From Marinobacter psychrophilus (GTDB lineage: Bacteria; Pseudomonadota; Gammaproteobacteria; Pseudomonadales; Oleiphilaceae), in assembly GCF_001043175.1 (NCBI RefSeq), contig NZ_CP011494.1, positions 806,001 through 870,000 on the forward strand: 64,000 bases of DNA, in the 5' to 3' direction. The notes beneath the pieces were generated by a model. That model worked only from the letters and a program-made list of their open reading frames with translations. It was not told the origin of the DNA and made no database searches. Within the stretch, counting starts at the first letter, position 1. Each line of letters starts with the position of its first letter. This document shows positions 22,454 through 33,390 of the stretch, piece by piece. The position numbers and the translations under genes were made by a program.

Positions 22454-22969
22454 ATGCATTGTCCATTCTGTGGTGAAGACGATACCAAAGTGATTGACTC
22501 GCGCCTGGTGGCAGAGGGAAATCAGGTGCGTCGCCGCAGGGAATGTTTTTCGTGCCGCGAACGGTTCACTACCTTTGAAACTGCCGAGCTGGTTATGCCG
22601 CGGGTCGTGAAACAGGATGGCACACGACAGCCTTTTGACGAAGAAAAGCTGCGTTCCGGGTTGATGAAAGCGCTGGAAAAACGCCCGGTCAGTATCGAAC
22701 AAATAGATACCGCTCTGAGCCACATTAAGGCGCAACTGCGGGCTACCGGCGAGCGCGAAGTAAAATCTATGCGTTTGGGTGAAGAGGTGATGACTGAGCT
22801 GCGCCAGCTAGACAAAGTAGCCTACGTGCGATTTGCTTCGGTGTATCGTAGCTTTCAGGATGTGAACGAATTCAAGGAAGAAATCGAGCGTCTTACCGCC
22901 GGCAATGGTGATTCGGTTGCAGATGTAGCTAAGGCGCTGGCGGATTCGGGCGCGGAAAAAAAGTCATGA
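22454..22969 (+). CDS. nrdR: Transcriptional repressor NrdR
   Basis: Nucleotide-sensing repressor of ribonucleotide reductase operons. An N-terminal zinc ribbon (Cys3, Cys6, Cys31, Cys34) is followed by an ATP-cone domain (about 49-139). At 171 residues it is about 20 longer than E. coli NrdR because of an Ala/Asp-rich tail. It overlaps ribD by four bases (ATGA), a common gammaproteobacterial arrangement. Confidence 0.96.
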   Translation: MHCPFCGEDDTKVIDSRLVAEGNQVRRRRECFSCRERFTTFETAELVMPRVVKQDGTRQPFDEEKLRSGLMKALEKRPVSIEQIDTALSHIKAQLRATGEREVKSMRLGEEVMTELRQLDKVAYVRFASVYRSFQDVNEFKEEIERLTAGNGDSVADVAKALADSGAEKKS

Positions 22970-24081
22970 TCACCACTCGCGACCGGGCCTTTATGGCCCG
23001 CGCTGTTCAGTTGGCCTGGCGTGGCCGTTATTCCACTCACCCGAACCCCCGTGTGGGCTGCGTGATTGCCCGCGGAGATCGCATTCTAGGTGAAAGCTGG
23101 CACGAACGCGCCGGAGAAGCCCACGCCGAAGTGCGTGCGTTGAGCCTGGCTGGTACTGCTGCCCGCGGCTCTACGGCGTATGTCACCTTAGAACCCTGCA
23201 GTCATTTCGGGCGCACACCGCCCTGCGCCAAAGCACTTATAGAAGCCGGCGTGGCACGGGTTTTTGCTGCTACGCTGGACCCAAATCCCAATGTGTCCGG
23301 GCGCGGGTTGGAGATGCTCAGGGCGGCCGGTATTCGCGTTCATGTGGGTTTGTTAGCAGGCGAGGCCGCTAAGTTAAATCCGGGCTTTATGAAGCGTATG
23401 ACCAGCGGGCGCCCGTGGGTACGGCTAAAAATGGCCGCGAGTCTGGACGGTCGCACGGCTATGGCATCGGGTGAGAGCCAATGGATTACTGGGCCAGAGT
23501 CGCGCAGTGACGTTCAGCGCTTGCGCGCCATGAGCGACGCCATTCTGACCGGAGTGGGTACGGTGCTGGCGGATGATCCGTCGCTAACGGTGCGGCGCGA
23601 AGAAATGGGCGATATTGGCAGCGCCACCGAGCCCGGGCGGCAACCGCTACGGGTAATTGCCGACCGCGATACCCGCACGCCAGCATCTGCGAAGATCTTC
23701 CGCGGCGGTAAAGTACAAGTATTCTGTGCTACGGCCTCGCTGGCGACCAGCGCGGCTCAGGATCTGGCTGCGTTGGGCATACGCCTGCGCGGCGTAGCCT
23801 GGCACGACAAGGGTGTAAACGTGGCTGAAATGTTGGATACGTTGGGCGACATAGGCATCAATGAAGTGCTGGTAGAGGCCGGGCCAACTCTGGCAGGCAG
23901 CTTTATCAGTGAGGATCTGGTGGATGAGCTCTGGCTCTATCAGGCCCCGGTATTCCTTGGCAGTACCGGGCGGCCAACGGCTAATTTGCCGCTGGAATCC
24001 ATGGCAGACAAAATACAATGGCAGGTGCTTGACCGGCGTCAGCTCGGCGCTGACCAGAGGCTGATTCTGGCGCGTCGCTAA
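22966..24081 (+). CDS. ribD: Bifunctional riboflavin deaminase/reductase RibD
   Basis: Deaminates and reduces the pyrimidine intermediate in riboflavin synthesis. The zinc-binding cytidine-deaminase-like domain (1-145) has His53-Ala-Glu55 and Cys78/Cys87. The C-terminal domain (about 146-371) is the DHFR-like reductase with [14 protein letters not shown]. Both halves look intact. Downstream, riboflavin synthase (ribE), which often follows in this position, is absent; only 52 bases separate ribD from the RibB gene. Confidence 0.96.
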   Translation: MITTRDRAFMARAVQLAWRGRYSTHPNPRVGCVIARGDRILGESWHERAGEAHAEVRALSLAGTAARGSTAYVTLEPCSHFGRTPPCAKALIEAGVARVFAATLDPNPNVSGRGLEMLRAAGIRVHVGLLAGEAAKLNPGFMKRMTSGRPWVRLKMAASLDGRTAMASGESQWITGPESRSDVQRLRAMSDAILTGVGTVLADDPSLTVRREEMGDIGSATEPGRQPLRVIADRDTRTPASAKIFRGGKVQVFCATASLATSAAQDLAALGIRLRGVAWHDKGVNVAEMLDTLGDIGINEVLVEAGPTLAGSFISEDLVDELWLYQAPVFLGSTGRPTANLPLESMADKIQWQVLDRRQLGADQRLILARR

Positions 24082-24133
24082 CTTTCAATTCACGGTGGCT
24101 CCGGGCAGGAGCGCTGCAAGGGTGCAACCTCGT

Positions 24134-25249
24134 ATGGCACTGAATACGATCGAAGATATTGTTGAAGATATTCGTCAGGGCAAAATGGTCATTTTGATGG
24201 ACGACGAGGATCGCGAGAACGAGGGCGATCTGGTCATGGCGGCCGAACATTGCGAGGCTGAACACATCAATTTTATGGCGCGTTTTGGTCGTGGGCTGAT
24301 CTGCATGCCGATGACCCGCGATCGGTGTAAGCAGCTGGGCCTGTCGCTGATGGTCAACCAAAATGCTTCCGGTTTTGGTACTAAGTTTACTGCGTCTATT
24401 GAAGCGGCAGAGGGTGTTACCACCGGAATTTCTGCTGCTGACCGCGCTCGGACGGTGCAGGCAGCTGTAGGCCGCGATGCCCAACCATCAGATTTGGTGC
24501 AGCCGGGCCATATTTTCCCGCTGATGTCAGACGCCGGCGGTGTGCTCAGCCGAGCTGGCCACACCGAAGCTTGCTGCGATCTGGCTGCGTTGGCGGGTTG
24601 TGAGCCGGCGGGCGTGATTTGTGAAATCATGAAAGATGATGGCTCTATGGCGCGGCGCGAAGACCTCGAAGCCTTTGCCGCCGAGCACAACCTGAAAATC
24701 GGAACCATCGCAGACCTGATTCACTATCGCACCACCAACGAACGCACGGTTGAATGCATAGAGCAAAACGAGCTGGACACCGAATACGGCCTGTTTAAGC
24801 TGCACACTTACCGTGACAGCATCCATGGCACCATTCATCTGGCCTTAACCATGGGGGACATTTCTCCAGAGCAGTCGGTGCATGTGCGTGTACACATTAC
24901 CGATACCCTGCGCGACTTGCTCGGAGCCCGCCGGCGCGATTCTCGTAGTTGGCCGTTGCATCGGGCGCTGCAAAAAGTGGCTGCTGAGGAGCTCGGTGTT
25001 GTGGTTTTGCTCAACGGCGCTGAAGACAGTTACAACCTGGAAGACCGTATTCAGGAATTCTATGAACATGGCCGCAGCGGTGCCGGCAAAGACAGCTCTG
25101 GCGTGTACTTTACGGTGGGCACTGGTTCGCAAATTCTGCGAGATATTGGTGTGGGCAAAATGCGCCTGTTAAGCCCGCCGATGAAATTCTCCGCCATTTC
25201 CGGCTTTGATTTGGAAGTGGTCGAGTACGTGCCTTATATCCCCGAATGA
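24134..25249 (+). CDS. ribB: DHBP synthase with degenerate GTP cyclohydrolase II domain (RibBX type)
   Basis: The N-terminal domain (1-200) is 3,4-dihydroxy-2-butanone-4-phosphate synthase with intact DDEDRENEGDL and RAGHTEAC motifs. The C-terminal half (about 205-371) has the RibA fold but lacks its chemistry. The zinc cysteines expected in the SECLTGD...RRCDCG region are replaced (HITDTLRDLLGARRRDSRS), and the QEGRGIGL motif reads NGAEDSYNLEDRI. This is the pattern described as RibBX, in which the RibA half is inactive, so a separate ribA should exist elsewhere. Start chosen at MALNTIEDIVEDI; the longer reading from 24095 has no family support. Confidence 0.9.
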   Translation: MALNTIEDIVEDIRQGKMVILMDDEDRENEGDLVMAAEHCEAEHINFMARFGRGLICMPMTRDRCKQLGLSLMVNQNASGFGTKFTASIEAAEGVTTGISAADRARTVQAAVGRDAQPSDLVQPGHIFPLMSDAGGVLSRAGHTEACCDLAALAGCEPAGVICEIMKDDGSMARREDLEAFAAEHNLKIGTIADLIHYRTTNERTVECIEQNELDTEYGLFKLHTYRDSIHGTIHLALTMGDISPEQSVHVRVHITDTLRDLLGARRRDSRSWPLHRALQKVAAEELGVVVLLNGAEDSYNLEDRIQEFYEHGRSGAGKDSSGVYFTVGTGSQILRDIGVGKMRLLSPPMKFSAISGFDLEVVEYVPYIPE

Positions 25250-25293
25250 TTAATCCGCTGCCGTATGCTGCGGCAGCCTGACAGGAGCCACCG

Positions 25294-25770
25294 ATGGCGG
25301 AAGTTCAAGTAATTGAAGGCGATTTTATCCACTGCAGCGGCCGTTATGCTCTGGTTGTGGGGCGTTTTAACGGTTTTGTGGTAGAGAGCCTGGTGGACGG
25401 TGCTCTGGATACCCTGACCCGCCACGGTATCGCGGATGAAGACATTGTTGTCATTCGTGTACCAGGTGCTTACGAAATGCCGTTGGCGGTCAAGCGAGTT
25501 GCAGAAACCGGCAATTACGACGCCATTATTGCTCTGGGCGCTGTTATTCGTGGTGGCACGCCGCACTTTGAGTACGTTGCTGGCGAAGCTGCCAGTGGTT
25601 TGGGTGCTGTCAGCCTGGAAACCGATATTCCGGTAGCCTTTGGTGTTCTGACTGTGGATTCCATCGAACAGGCTATTGAACGTTCAGGCACCAAGGCCGG
25701 TAATAAAGGCGCAGAAGCGGCCGTTACAGCGCTTGAAATGGTCAGCCTGTTCAAGAAGCTGGGTGAGTAA
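25294..25770 (+). CDS. ribH: 6,7-Dimethyl-8-ribityllumazine synthase
   Basis: Condenses the pyrimidine with DHBP to form lumazine, the penultimate step of riboflavin synthesis. The 158-residue protein has the VPGAYEMP phosphate/substrate segment and the catalytic His91 in GTPHFEYV. An AGGAG-type site precedes the ATG. Its TAA overlaps the nusB ATG by one base. Confidence 0.96.
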   Translation: MAEVQVIEGDFIHCSGRYALVVGRFNGFVVESLVDGALDTLTRHGIADEDIVVIRVPGAYEMPLAVKRVAETGNYDAIIALGAVIRGGTPHFEYVAGEAASGLGAVSLETDIPVAFGVLTVDSIEQAIERSGTKAGNKGAEAAVTALEMVSLFKKLGE

Positions 25771-26270
25771 TGAGCCTACCCGAAGACACTATTCCCGGTT
25801 CAACCCCCGAGCCGACTTCCAGTCCGGGAAAAGCCGCCCAGCCCAAAGCCGGTGATCGCCGCCGCGCCCGTGGAATGGCTATGCAAGGGCTATACCAACG
25901 CCATTTCAGCAAAAGCGCAGTTTCTAACATTGAAGCCGAGTTCATGGTCGATAACGACATGAGCAAAGTGGATCTGTTGTATTTTCGTGACCTGCTGCAC
26001 GGCACCAGCCGTGAGCAGGCTGAATTGGACCGCTTGATCGAACCGTTTCTGGATCGCCCGTTGCAAGAGGTAGATCCGGTAGAACTGGCCATTGTGCGCT
26101 TAGGCGCCTATGAGCTGAAATTCCGCTTGGATGTGCCCTACAAAGTCGTCATTAATGAAGGCATTGAAATGGCGAAACGCTTTGGCGGTACCGAGGGCCA
26201 CCGGTTTGTAAACAGCATACTGGACAAATTAAGCCGGCGGCTGCGGCTGGCTGAAATCCGCCCGCGTTAG
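25770..26270 (+). CDS. nusB: Transcription antitermination factor NusB
   Basis: All-helical RNA-binding protein of the rRNA antitermination complex with NusE. The 166 residues include a disordered Pro-rich N-terminal extension of about 28 residues before [13 protein letters not shown]. The core ends in [15 protein letters not shown], a typical NusB signature. One-base overlap with ribH and with thiL. Confidence 0.95.
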   Translation: MSLPEDTIPGSTPEPTSSPGKAAQPKAGDRRRARGMAMQGLYQRHFSKSAVSNIEAEFMVDNDMSKVDLLYFRDLLHGTSREQAELDRLIEPFLDRPLQEVDPVELAIVRLGAYELKFRLDVPYKVVINEGIEMAKRFGGTEGHRFVNSILDKLSRRLRLAEIRPR

Positions 26271-27244
26271 TGGCTGCCATGGGCGAGTTTGAGCTGATTC
26301 GCCGCTACTTTGCGCCAATGGCGAAGGCGACGAAGCCCGCCTTAGACGGCTCAGGTTTGTTGCTTGGAGTGGGTGATGATTGCGCTATTCAGCGTGTGCC
26401 TGCCAATCAAGACTTGGTGTTTTCAGTGGACACGCTGGTTGAAGGTGTGCACTTTCCGCTTGGTTATTGTCCTCGCTTTTTGGGGTGGCGCGCGCTCGCT
26501 GTGGCAGTGAGTGATCTGGCCGCTATGGGCGCACAGCCGGTGTGTTTTACACTGGCTCTGACCTTACCTGCCGCCGATGAAGCCTGGCTGGAAGGCTTTG
26601 CCGCCGGGCTAGCCGAGGCCGGCCAACAGTTTGGCATTGTGCTGGCGGGAGGTGATACGACTCGAGGCCCCCTGACGCTAAGCCTGCAAGTGCATGGCAC
26701 CGTTCCCCAGGGTCAGGCTCTGCGTCGCGACGGCGCACGTGAGGGAGACCTGGTGTGCGTTAGCGGCCAGCTGGGTGATGCCGGTGCGGCGCTGGAGTTT
26801 TTGTACGACACGGCTCCCGCGACTGACGCAGCCAGTTTACTGCAGCGCTACCATTGCCCGCAGCCACGGCTGGAATTGGGTATTGCGCTGCGTTCAATGG
26901 CTTCCGCAGCGATTGATATCTCTGATGGGCTGCATGCTGATTTGCTGCATATTTTGCGAGCCTCTGGCGTGGGCGCAACCATCGATCTTGCAGCGCTGCC
27001 TCTGTCGCCAGCCTTGCGGCGGATCAAGGGCGGCGCAGCGGCAGGGTTTGCATTGCAGTCCGGCGACGACTACGAACTCTGCGTAACTGTTCCCGAACAG
27101 CGCTGGGCCGCCGCCAGCCGCGAGTTGCAACAGCAGCTTACGGTTATCGGGCAGGTGCAGCAGGAGCCAGGCTTGCGGCTAAATGCAGACGCAGGTATGG
27201 TTTATTCACAGCGTCCGGGCTTCGATCACTTTTCGATCACTTAG
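26270..27244 (+). CDS. thiL: Thiamine-monophosphate kinase
   Basis: ATP-dependent conversion of thiamine phosphate to thiamine pyrophosphate. It has the AIR-synthase/PurM fold with GVGDDCA, SVDTLVEGVHF, the DLAAMGA motif, and GGDTTRGP. I start at the GTG at 26270, which overlaps the nusB TAG and gives MAAMGEFELI, similar to E. coli MACGEF. An ATG nine bases downstream is the alternative. Confidence 0.94.
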   Translation: MAAMGEFELIRRYFAPMAKATKPALDGSGLLLGVGDDCAIQRVPANQDLVFSVDTLVEGVHFPLGYCPRFLGWRALAVAVSDLAAMGAQPVCFTLALTLPAADEAWLEGFAAGLAEAGQQFGIVLAGGDTTRGPLTLSLQVHGTVPQGQALRRDGAREGDLVCVSGQLGDAGAALEFLYDTAPATDAASLLQRYHCPQPRLELGIALRSMASAAIDISDGLHADLLHILRASGVGATIDLAALPLSPALRRIKGGAAAGFALQSGDDYELCVTVPEQRWAAASRELQQQLTVIGQVQQEPGLRLNADAGMVYSQRPGFDHFSIT

Positions 27245-27285
27245 CAGCGGGTGGCCGACATTCTTCATACTGCGTCAGGGCCCCG

Positions 27286-27816
27286 ATGAGCCAGAACGAC
27301 TTTTCAACAGGACCGGATTTGCCGGAAGGTGTATTGCCACCCGGATTTTTGCGCGATCCTGTTCATCTTCTTGCGTTTGGCTTTGGCAGCGGCGCAATGC
27401 CCCGTGCACCCGGAACCTGGGGTAGTCTGGCAGCCGTTCCTATCTGGTATACGTTTTCCTGGCTACCCCAGCCCATATACTGGGCCATTGTGGCTCTGGC
27501 GTTTATTGTGGGAGTGTGGCTGTGCGGAAAAACCGCCCGCGATCTGAAAGTGCACGATCACGGTGGTATTGTCTGGGACGAGTTTGTGGGCATGTGGATT
27601 GCCTTGGGGTTGTTTCCAGACCACATCGTTGGCGTATTACTTGCGTTCGTCATGTTCCGTTTGTTTGACATTATAAAGCCGTGGCCCATTAATTGGCTGG
27701 ACGAGCGCCTGCCTGGGGGCTTCGGTATTATGGTGGATGACGTAGTGGCCGCCATAATGGCCTTGGTTTGCCTTTACTTGATTGATTTATGGATTATGCC
27801 GCAGGTTTTTTCCTGA
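27286..27816 (+). CDS. pgpA: Phosphatidylglycerophosphatase A
   Basis: Removes phosphate from phosphatidylglycerophosphate to make phosphatidylglycerol in the inner membrane. The 176 residues contain four hydrophobic segments and the conserved GSGAMPRAPGTWGSL, VWDEFVGMW and RLFDIIKPWPI motifs. The neighbouring thiL, 41 bases upstream, is its usual operon partner. Confidence 0.95.
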   Translation: MSQNDFSTGPDLPEGVLPPGFLRDPVHLLAFGFGSGAMPRAPGTWGSLAAVPIWYTFSWLPQPIYWAIVALAFIVGVWLCGKTARDLKVHDHGGIVWDEFVGMWIALGLFPDHIVGVLLAFVMFRLFDIIKPWPINWLDERLPGGFGIMVDDVVAAIMALVCLYLIDLWIMPQVFS

Positions 27817-27958
27817 CAACGGCATGGTTTTTGTGAAATTGGCCCTGCGGCGCTTGCCCTGCTCACGGTCGCTGGTCAGAATGCGTAGAACAAAAGCTGG
27901 CTGTAGCCGATACAGTTGATTTTGCACCTTTTCTTTATTGTTGCATCAAGGAGATCCA

Positions 27959-28621
27959 ATGAATCATCGCCGTCTGTCTGGCTCGTTTTCTGTTTTCAGG
28001 TTGCTGCTTCCTGCCGTTATGCTGGTCGTTCTTGCTGGCTGTTCCAGCTCCGTGAGCCGTGTAGAAACCTGGCAAGGTAACGCGGCTCAGGCCGTGAATG
28101 CGGCGACTTTGAAAGCACCGGGAGAGATTCGGGTAACGGCGGTTAACGGGCGTTCCGTGGGCAACTTCCTGATGGACGATCTGGCGCTCGACTACGCTCT
28201 TTTGCCCGGTCAGAACGATGTGGTGTTTATTTATAAGACTATCTGGGCAAAGACCACCGTCGTGGATAATGGCGAGTCCAAGGTCGATATTGTTGAAAGC
28301 AAGCCGCAGTTGGCCAGCTTTGACGCCAAAGCCGGTACTGTCTACGAGTTCCGTTTTGACGAGCCGACAACGCGCAGAGAAGCCGAGCGTGAGATGAAAG
28401 ATTTTTCAGCGGAGATTGTAAGCAGTGCTGGCCAGGTAGCGACCGTATCAACGAATTACGTGCCAAGCCAAGCACTCGCCAGAACACCTATTCCGGGAAT
28501 AGCCGGCGTTCAAGCGACGTCAGCCGCAGCGCAAGGCAATGCTCTGGACACTCTGAAGGCTGTGTGGGCAAACGCCTCAGACGAAGAGAAGAAAAACTTC
28601 CTGCGCTGGGCTTTCGAATAA
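27959..28621 (+). CDS. Putative DUF2057-family lipoprotein
   Basis: Outer- or inner-membrane lipoprotein of unknown role. The 220-residue product has a lipobox LAGC (Cys28), then a beta-rich body with VNGRSV and LLPGQNDVVFIYK, the pattern of the DUF2057/YccT family. The C-terminal tail (ALDTLKAVWANASDEEKKNF) looks helical. Start chosen at the ATG behind AAGGAGA. It stands alone, 142 bases after pgpA, and converges on ispB with a shared terminator. Family assignment is by pattern recognition only. Confidence 0.6.
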   Translation: MNHRRLSGSFSVFRLLLPAVMLVVLAGCSSSVSRVETWQGNAAQAVNAATLKAPGEIRVTAVNGRSVGNFLMDDLALDYALLPGQNDVVFIYKTIWAKTTVVDNGESKVDIVESKPQLASFDAKAGTVYEFRFDEPTTRREAEREMKDFSAEIVSSAGQVATVSTNYVPSQALARTPIPGIAGVQATSAAAQGNALDTLKAVWANASDEEKKNFLRWAFE

Positions 28622-28651
28622 CGCTCACGTTTTGGAAAGGCTGCGTGCCAC

Positions 28652-28685
28652 AAAAAACCTGCATCGCAACGATGCAGGTTTTTTG
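28652..28685. terminator. Bidirectional terminator between the DUF2057-like gene and ispB
   Basis: A perfect stem AAAAAACCTGCATCG / CGATGCAGGTTTTTT around a three-base loop. The A run on one side and T run on the other let it serve both converging genes. Confidence 0.92.
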
Positions 28686-28721
28686 TGGATATAAGGGTTT
28701 TGATTGCCGGGTGGCTGCTGT

Positions 28722-29690
28722 TTAGCTGATGCGGGCAACCGCAATGTCGGTCAGCAGGTAGAGCGCGTCGAGGTGTTCGCTAGCGGGTAGGCTTTGCAAG
28801 CAGTCCTTGGCCTGCTGTGCCTGATCTTTGGCTTTGTCCATGGCGTAATCCAGCGCGCCGGTGGTGTTTATAATCGCCATAACCGGTTGCAGATCGTCTA
28901 GCCCGCCCTTGCGGATCGCGCGGCGAATCAGCTGTTTTTCGTCATCGCTGCTGTTGGCGATGGCATAAATCAGCGGTAATGTGGTTTTACCTTCGGCCAG
29001 GTCGTCACCCACGTTTTTACCCATGGTTTCGGCGTCACCGCGATAGTCCAGTACGTCGTCCACCAGTTGAAATGCCAGCCCCAGATGTTTTCCATAATTC
29101 TTCAGCGCTTCTTCCTGGGCGTGATTTGCGCCGGCTAGCAAGGCGCCGGAGTGCGAAGATGCCTCGAACAGCATCGCCGTCTTGTTATGAATCACCTGCA
29201 TGTACTGACTTTCGGTCAAGTCTGGGTTCTTCACGTTCATCAGTTGCATCACTTCGCCTTCGGCTATCACTGCGGTGGCGTGTGATAGCACCTTCATAAT
29301 TGGCAGGCTTTCTAGCTCGACCATCATTTCAAACGCGCGGGCGTATAAAAAGTCGCCCACCAGCACGCTGGGTGCGTTGCCCCACTTGGCGTTGGCGGTG
29401 CTGCGCCCCCGGCGCATGTCGGAGGTGTCCACCACGTCGTCATGGAGCAGGGTGGCGGTGTGCAAAAATTCGATAACAACGGCCAGTTTCAGGTGATTGT
29501 CTTCGTTATAGCCGGTAGCGCGGCTTGCGAGCAGAACCAGTAGCGGTCGCAGGCGCTTGCCACCGCTTTCAATGATGTACTGCGCAATTTTTTCGACCAT
29601 CGGAACATCGGATGACAAACGCTGGATAATCAGTTCGTTAACGCGGCTGAAGTCGTTTGCCACGGTGTCGTAGATGCGTTGGGCTGTCAT
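28722..29690 (-). CDS. ispB: Octaprenyl diphosphate synthase
   Basis: Trans-prenyltransferase that makes the ubiquinone side chain. The two Asp-rich motifs are DDVVDTSDMRRG and DDVLDYRGD, and GGKRLRP binds isopentenyl diphosphate. I start at MTAQRIYDTVANDF (29690), which gives 322 residues like E. coli IspB. The reading from 29828 adds an unrelated N-terminus. Divergent from rplU, the standard gammaproteobacterial layout. Confidence 0.95.
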   Translation of the reverse strand: MTAQRIYDTVANDFSRVNELIIQRLSSDVPMVEKIAQYIIESGGKRLRPLLVLLASRATGYNEDNHLKLAVVIEFLHTATLLHDDVVDTSDMRRGRSTANAKWGNAPSVLVGDFLYARAFEMMVELESLPIMKVLSHATAVIAEGEVMQLMNVKNPDLTESQYMQVIHNKTAMLFEASSHSGALLAGANHAQEEALKNYGKHLGLAFQLVDDVLDYRGDAETMGKNVGDDLAEGKTTLPLIYAIANSSDDEKQLIRRAIRKGGLDDLQPVMAIINTTGALDYAMDKAKDQAQQAKDCLQSLPASEHLDALYLLTDIAVARIS

Positions 29691-29783
29691 GAAGGGTTCC
29701 GGTGTTTGGCGGTGTTGTTGCTGTCGATAAAACAGGTGGATCGCGGCAATGCTAGGTAACAAGGCGAAGAGTGTCAACACAGC

Positions 29784-29812
29784 TTGTATTGCGTGGCGGC
29801 TTTTCGTACAAT
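29784..29812 (+). promoter_or_regulatory. Candidate sigma-70 promoter for rplU-rpmA
   Basis: TACAAT (29807-29812) matches the -10 consensus in five of six positions and lies 17 bases after a weaker TTGTAT (29784-29789). The implied leader of about 100 bases holds CCTGCT near 29841 and AGCAGG near 29890, which could pair over a long range. Confidence 0.45.
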
Positions 29813-29921
29813 CACGCGCCCAACTCATCCCAACCTGCGCTCCCTGCTATAGGGTTGCCAAAGCGCTTCCCTTAGAACCAGGTGGATAAGAGCAGGGGTG
29901 GGTCAATCGCGGAGAGTAGAC

Positions 29922-30233
29922 ATGTACGCAGTTATTGTTAGCGGTGGCAAACAGCACCGTGTAAAGGAAGGCGAAACTCTGAAGCTAGAGAAGCTGGAAG
30001 TAGAAACCGGTAGTAACTTTGAGTTCGACCGTGTTTTGCTGATCGCCAACGGCGACGACGTTAAAGTAGGCGCGCCAGTTGTTGACGGCGCCAAAGTGAC
30101 TGCGGAAGTTGTCAGCCACGGTCGTCACGATAAGATTCAGATCATCAAGTTCCGTCGCCGGAAGCATTCTATGAAGCGTCAGGGCCACCGTCAGTGGTTT
30201 ACTGAAGTAAAGATCACGGGTATTCAGGGCTAA
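29922..30233 (+). CDS. rplU: 50S ribosomal protein L21
   Basis: Binds 23S rRNA in the large subunit. The 103 residues [14 protein letters not shown]...KRQGHRQ match the family over its whole length. GGAGAG precedes the ATG. First gene of rplU-rpmA. Confidence 0.97.
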   Translation: MYAVIVSGGKQHRVKEGETLKLEKLEVETGSNFEFDRVLLIANGDDVKVGAPVVDGAKVTAEVVSHGRHDKIQIIKFRRRKHSMKRQGHRQWFTEVKITGIQG

Positions 30234-30267
30234 TCTCGGGAATCACCCCTTAATTAGGAGGCTTATC

Positions 30268-30528
30268 ATGGCTCATAAAAAAGCAGCAGGTAGTACCCGT
30301 AACGGTCGCGATTCCGAGTCGAAACGACTTGGTGTGAAGCGCTACGGCGGCGAAAGCGTATCCGCAGGCAGCATCATTGTTCGTCAGCGTGGCACTCGCT
30401 TTCACCCAGGCACTAACGTTGGACTGGGCAAGGATCACACCTTGTTCGCGAAAGCCGAAGGTCAGGTGAAGTTTGAAGTAAAAGGCCCTAAGAACCGCAA
30501 ATATGTAAGCATCGTCTCAGCTGCATAA
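30268..30528 (+). CDS. rpmA: 50S ribosomal protein L27
   Basis: Sits near the peptidyl-transferase centre. The 86 residues start directly with [16 protein letters not shown], so there is no N-terminal prepeptide of the Firmicutes type. A near-perfect AGGAGG ribosome site precedes it. Confidence 0.97.
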   Translation: MAHKKAAGSTRNGRDSESKRLGVKRYGGESVSAGSIIVRQRGTRFHPGTNVGLGKDHTLFAKAEGQVKFEVKGPKNRKYVSIVSAA

Positions 30529-30545
30529 GTAGTGGTCTCCGAAAG

Positions 30546-30580
30546 CCCCGCACTGCTTCATTGAGGCTGCGGGGTTTTTT
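30546..30580 (+). terminator. Rho-independent terminator after rpmA
   Basis: CCCCGCA (30546-30552) pairs with TGCGGGG (30568-30574) and six T follow. It separates the ribosomal protein genes from obg. Confidence 0.88.
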
Positions 30581-30663
30581 GGTTTGTAGGGTTTCGCCTT
30601 TAGTGCACAGTGATCAGCAAGAGCTTCAGCCAACATTGTAAAGAACAGCAGCCAATACCATAA

Positions 30664-31872
<1,209 letters not shown>

Positions 31873-31902
31873 GTGGCACCCGTAAGAGACCGTATTCAAA
31901 TC

Positions 31903-33030
31903 ATGACTGAACGCGCCCAACTGCAACAGGCTCGCCGCCTGGTGGTGAAAATCGGAAGTGCCCTGCTAACCAACGATGGTGAAGGGCTGGACGTGCCTGC
32001 TCTGGGCCGCTGGGTAGATCAGATGGCCGCGCTGGTTGCGGCCGGTGTAGAGCTGGTGGTGGTGTCATCCGGCGCTGTTGCCGAGGGCATGAGCCGGTTA
32101 GGCTGGACTCGCCGGCCGCAGCAGGCGCATGAATTGCAGGCAGCCGCGGCCGTAGGGCAGATGGGATTGGTACAAACCTGGGAGGCACAGTTCAAGCGCC
32201 ACGGCATACACACTGCCCAGATTCTTCTGACCCACGACGACCTGTCTGATCGCAAGCGTTATTTGAATGGCCGCAGCACCCTGCGGGCGTTATTGGAGTT
32301 GGGCGTCGTGCCGATCGTGAACGAGAACGACACGGTGGTGACCGATGAAATTCGTTTTGGTGACAACGATACCCTTGGTGCGTTGGTGGCCAACGTGGTC
32401 GAGGCCGACGGCCTGATTATCCTCACAGATCAACTGGGTCTGTTTGATAAAGACCCGCGTAAACACAGCGACGCAACATTGGTGAACGAGTGCTTCGCCA
32501 GCAACCGCAATTTGGATGCTATGGCCGGCAGCAGCGCTGGCGCGCTTGGCCGTGGGGGCATGCAGACCAAGCTTCGTGCGGCGCGGTTAGCAGCACGCTC
32601 AGGGGCCTTCACGGTGATTGTGGGCGGGCGCATCGACAATGTTCTGAGCCGGCTGCGTGAACGCGAGGCGCTAGGTACGCTTTTATTGCCGGAGCAGGGC
32701 CGTGTAGCGGCTCGCAAGCAGTGGCTGGCCAGTCACCTGCAAACCCGGGGTACTTTAGTGATTGATGATGGCGCGGCGCGGGTGTTGCGACAGGGTGGTC
32801 GCAGCTTGCTGCCTGTAGGCGTTACCCGTATCAGTGGTGAATTCCGCCGCGGCGAGATGGTGGCGTGTCTGGATGAGCAGGGTAATGAAGTGGCTCGTGG
32901 CCTGGTGAATTACGACGCTGCTGCTGCACGTTTGATTGCTGGTCAGTCCAGTGAACGCATTATGGAATTGCTGGGCTTTATGACCGGTGAAGAGCTGATT
33001 CACCGCGACAACATGGTGATTGCCTCTTAG
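31903..33030 (+). CDS. proB: Glutamate 5-kinase
   Basis: First step of proline synthesis, ATP-dependent. The amino-acid-kinase domain (1-265) has [29 protein letters not shown] and [10 protein letters not shown]; a C-terminal PUA domain (about 280-370) follows. I start at [12 protein letters not shown] (31903), which gives 375 residues, close to the Pseudomonas length. An in-frame GTG at 31873 would add ten residues. Confidence 0.95.
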   Translation: MTERAQLQQARRLVVKIGSALLTNDGEGLDVPALGRWVDQMAALVAAGVELVVVSSGAVAEGMSRLGWTRRPQQAHELQAAAAVGQMGLVQTWEAQFKRHGIHTAQILLTHDDLSDRKRYLNGRSTLRALLELGVVPIVNENDTVVTDEIRFGDNDTLGALVANVVEADGLIILTDQLGLFDKDPRKHSDATLVNECFASNRNLDAMAGSSAGALGRGGMQTKLRAARLAARSGAFTVIVGGRIDNVLSRLREREALGTLLLPEQGRVAARKQWLASHLQTRGTLVIDDGAARVLRQGGRSLLPVGVTRISGEFRRGEMVACLDEQGNEVARGLVNYDAAAARLIAGQSSERIMELLGFMTGEELIHRDNMVIAS

Positions 33031-33077
33031 ATGGTGGTAGTTTGTTAGCGTGATCTCTCGCCGTTTCTGCAAACATT

Positions 33078-33104
33078 AAAAAACCGGCCAGCTGGCCGGT
33101 TTTT
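33078..33104. terminator. Bidirectional terminator between proB and rpsT
   Basis: AAAAACCGGCCA and TGGCCGGTTTTT form a perfect stem around two bases, usable in both directions. Confidence 0.9.
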
Positions 33105-33120
33105 CGTGCACTAAATTGGC

Positions 33121-33390
33121 TTACGCCGCTTGCAGTGCCTTCACCTTGACATTCAGGCGGCTCTTAATGCGAGCAACCTTGTTCTTGGGGAAGATGCCTT
33201 TGTTGATCATGCTGTCCAGAATCGGCTGGGCTTGCAAAAAAGCAGCTTTCGCGCCTTCATAGTTGCCTTCGGCGATTTGAACATGAATCTTTTTCATGTA
33301 CGTACGAGCCATGGAACGCAGGCTGGTGTTGTGCTTGCGACTGTTCTCGTTTTGACGTGCACGCTTTTTGGATTGCGGGGAATTTGCCAC
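33121..33390 (-). CDS. rpsT: 30S ribosomal protein S20, GTG start
   Basis: Binds 16S rRNA in the small subunit. The 89 residues MANSPQSKKRARQNENSRKH match S20. The start codon is GTG (complement of CAC at 33388-33390) behind a CAGGAG site. E. coli rpsT starts with UUG, and its weak start is part of autoregulation by S20; a non-ATG start here suggests the same logic. Divergent from murJ. Confidence 0.96.
   Translation of the reverse strand: MANSPQSKKRARQNENSRKHNTSLRSMARTYMKKIHVQIAEGNYEGAKAAFLQAQPILDSMINKGIFPKNKVARIKSRLNVKVKALQAA

Noticed and set aside
27817..27958. Gap between pgpA and the lipoprotein gene checked for tRNA or small RNA
   Set aside because: No cloverleaf, terminator or conserved motif seen.
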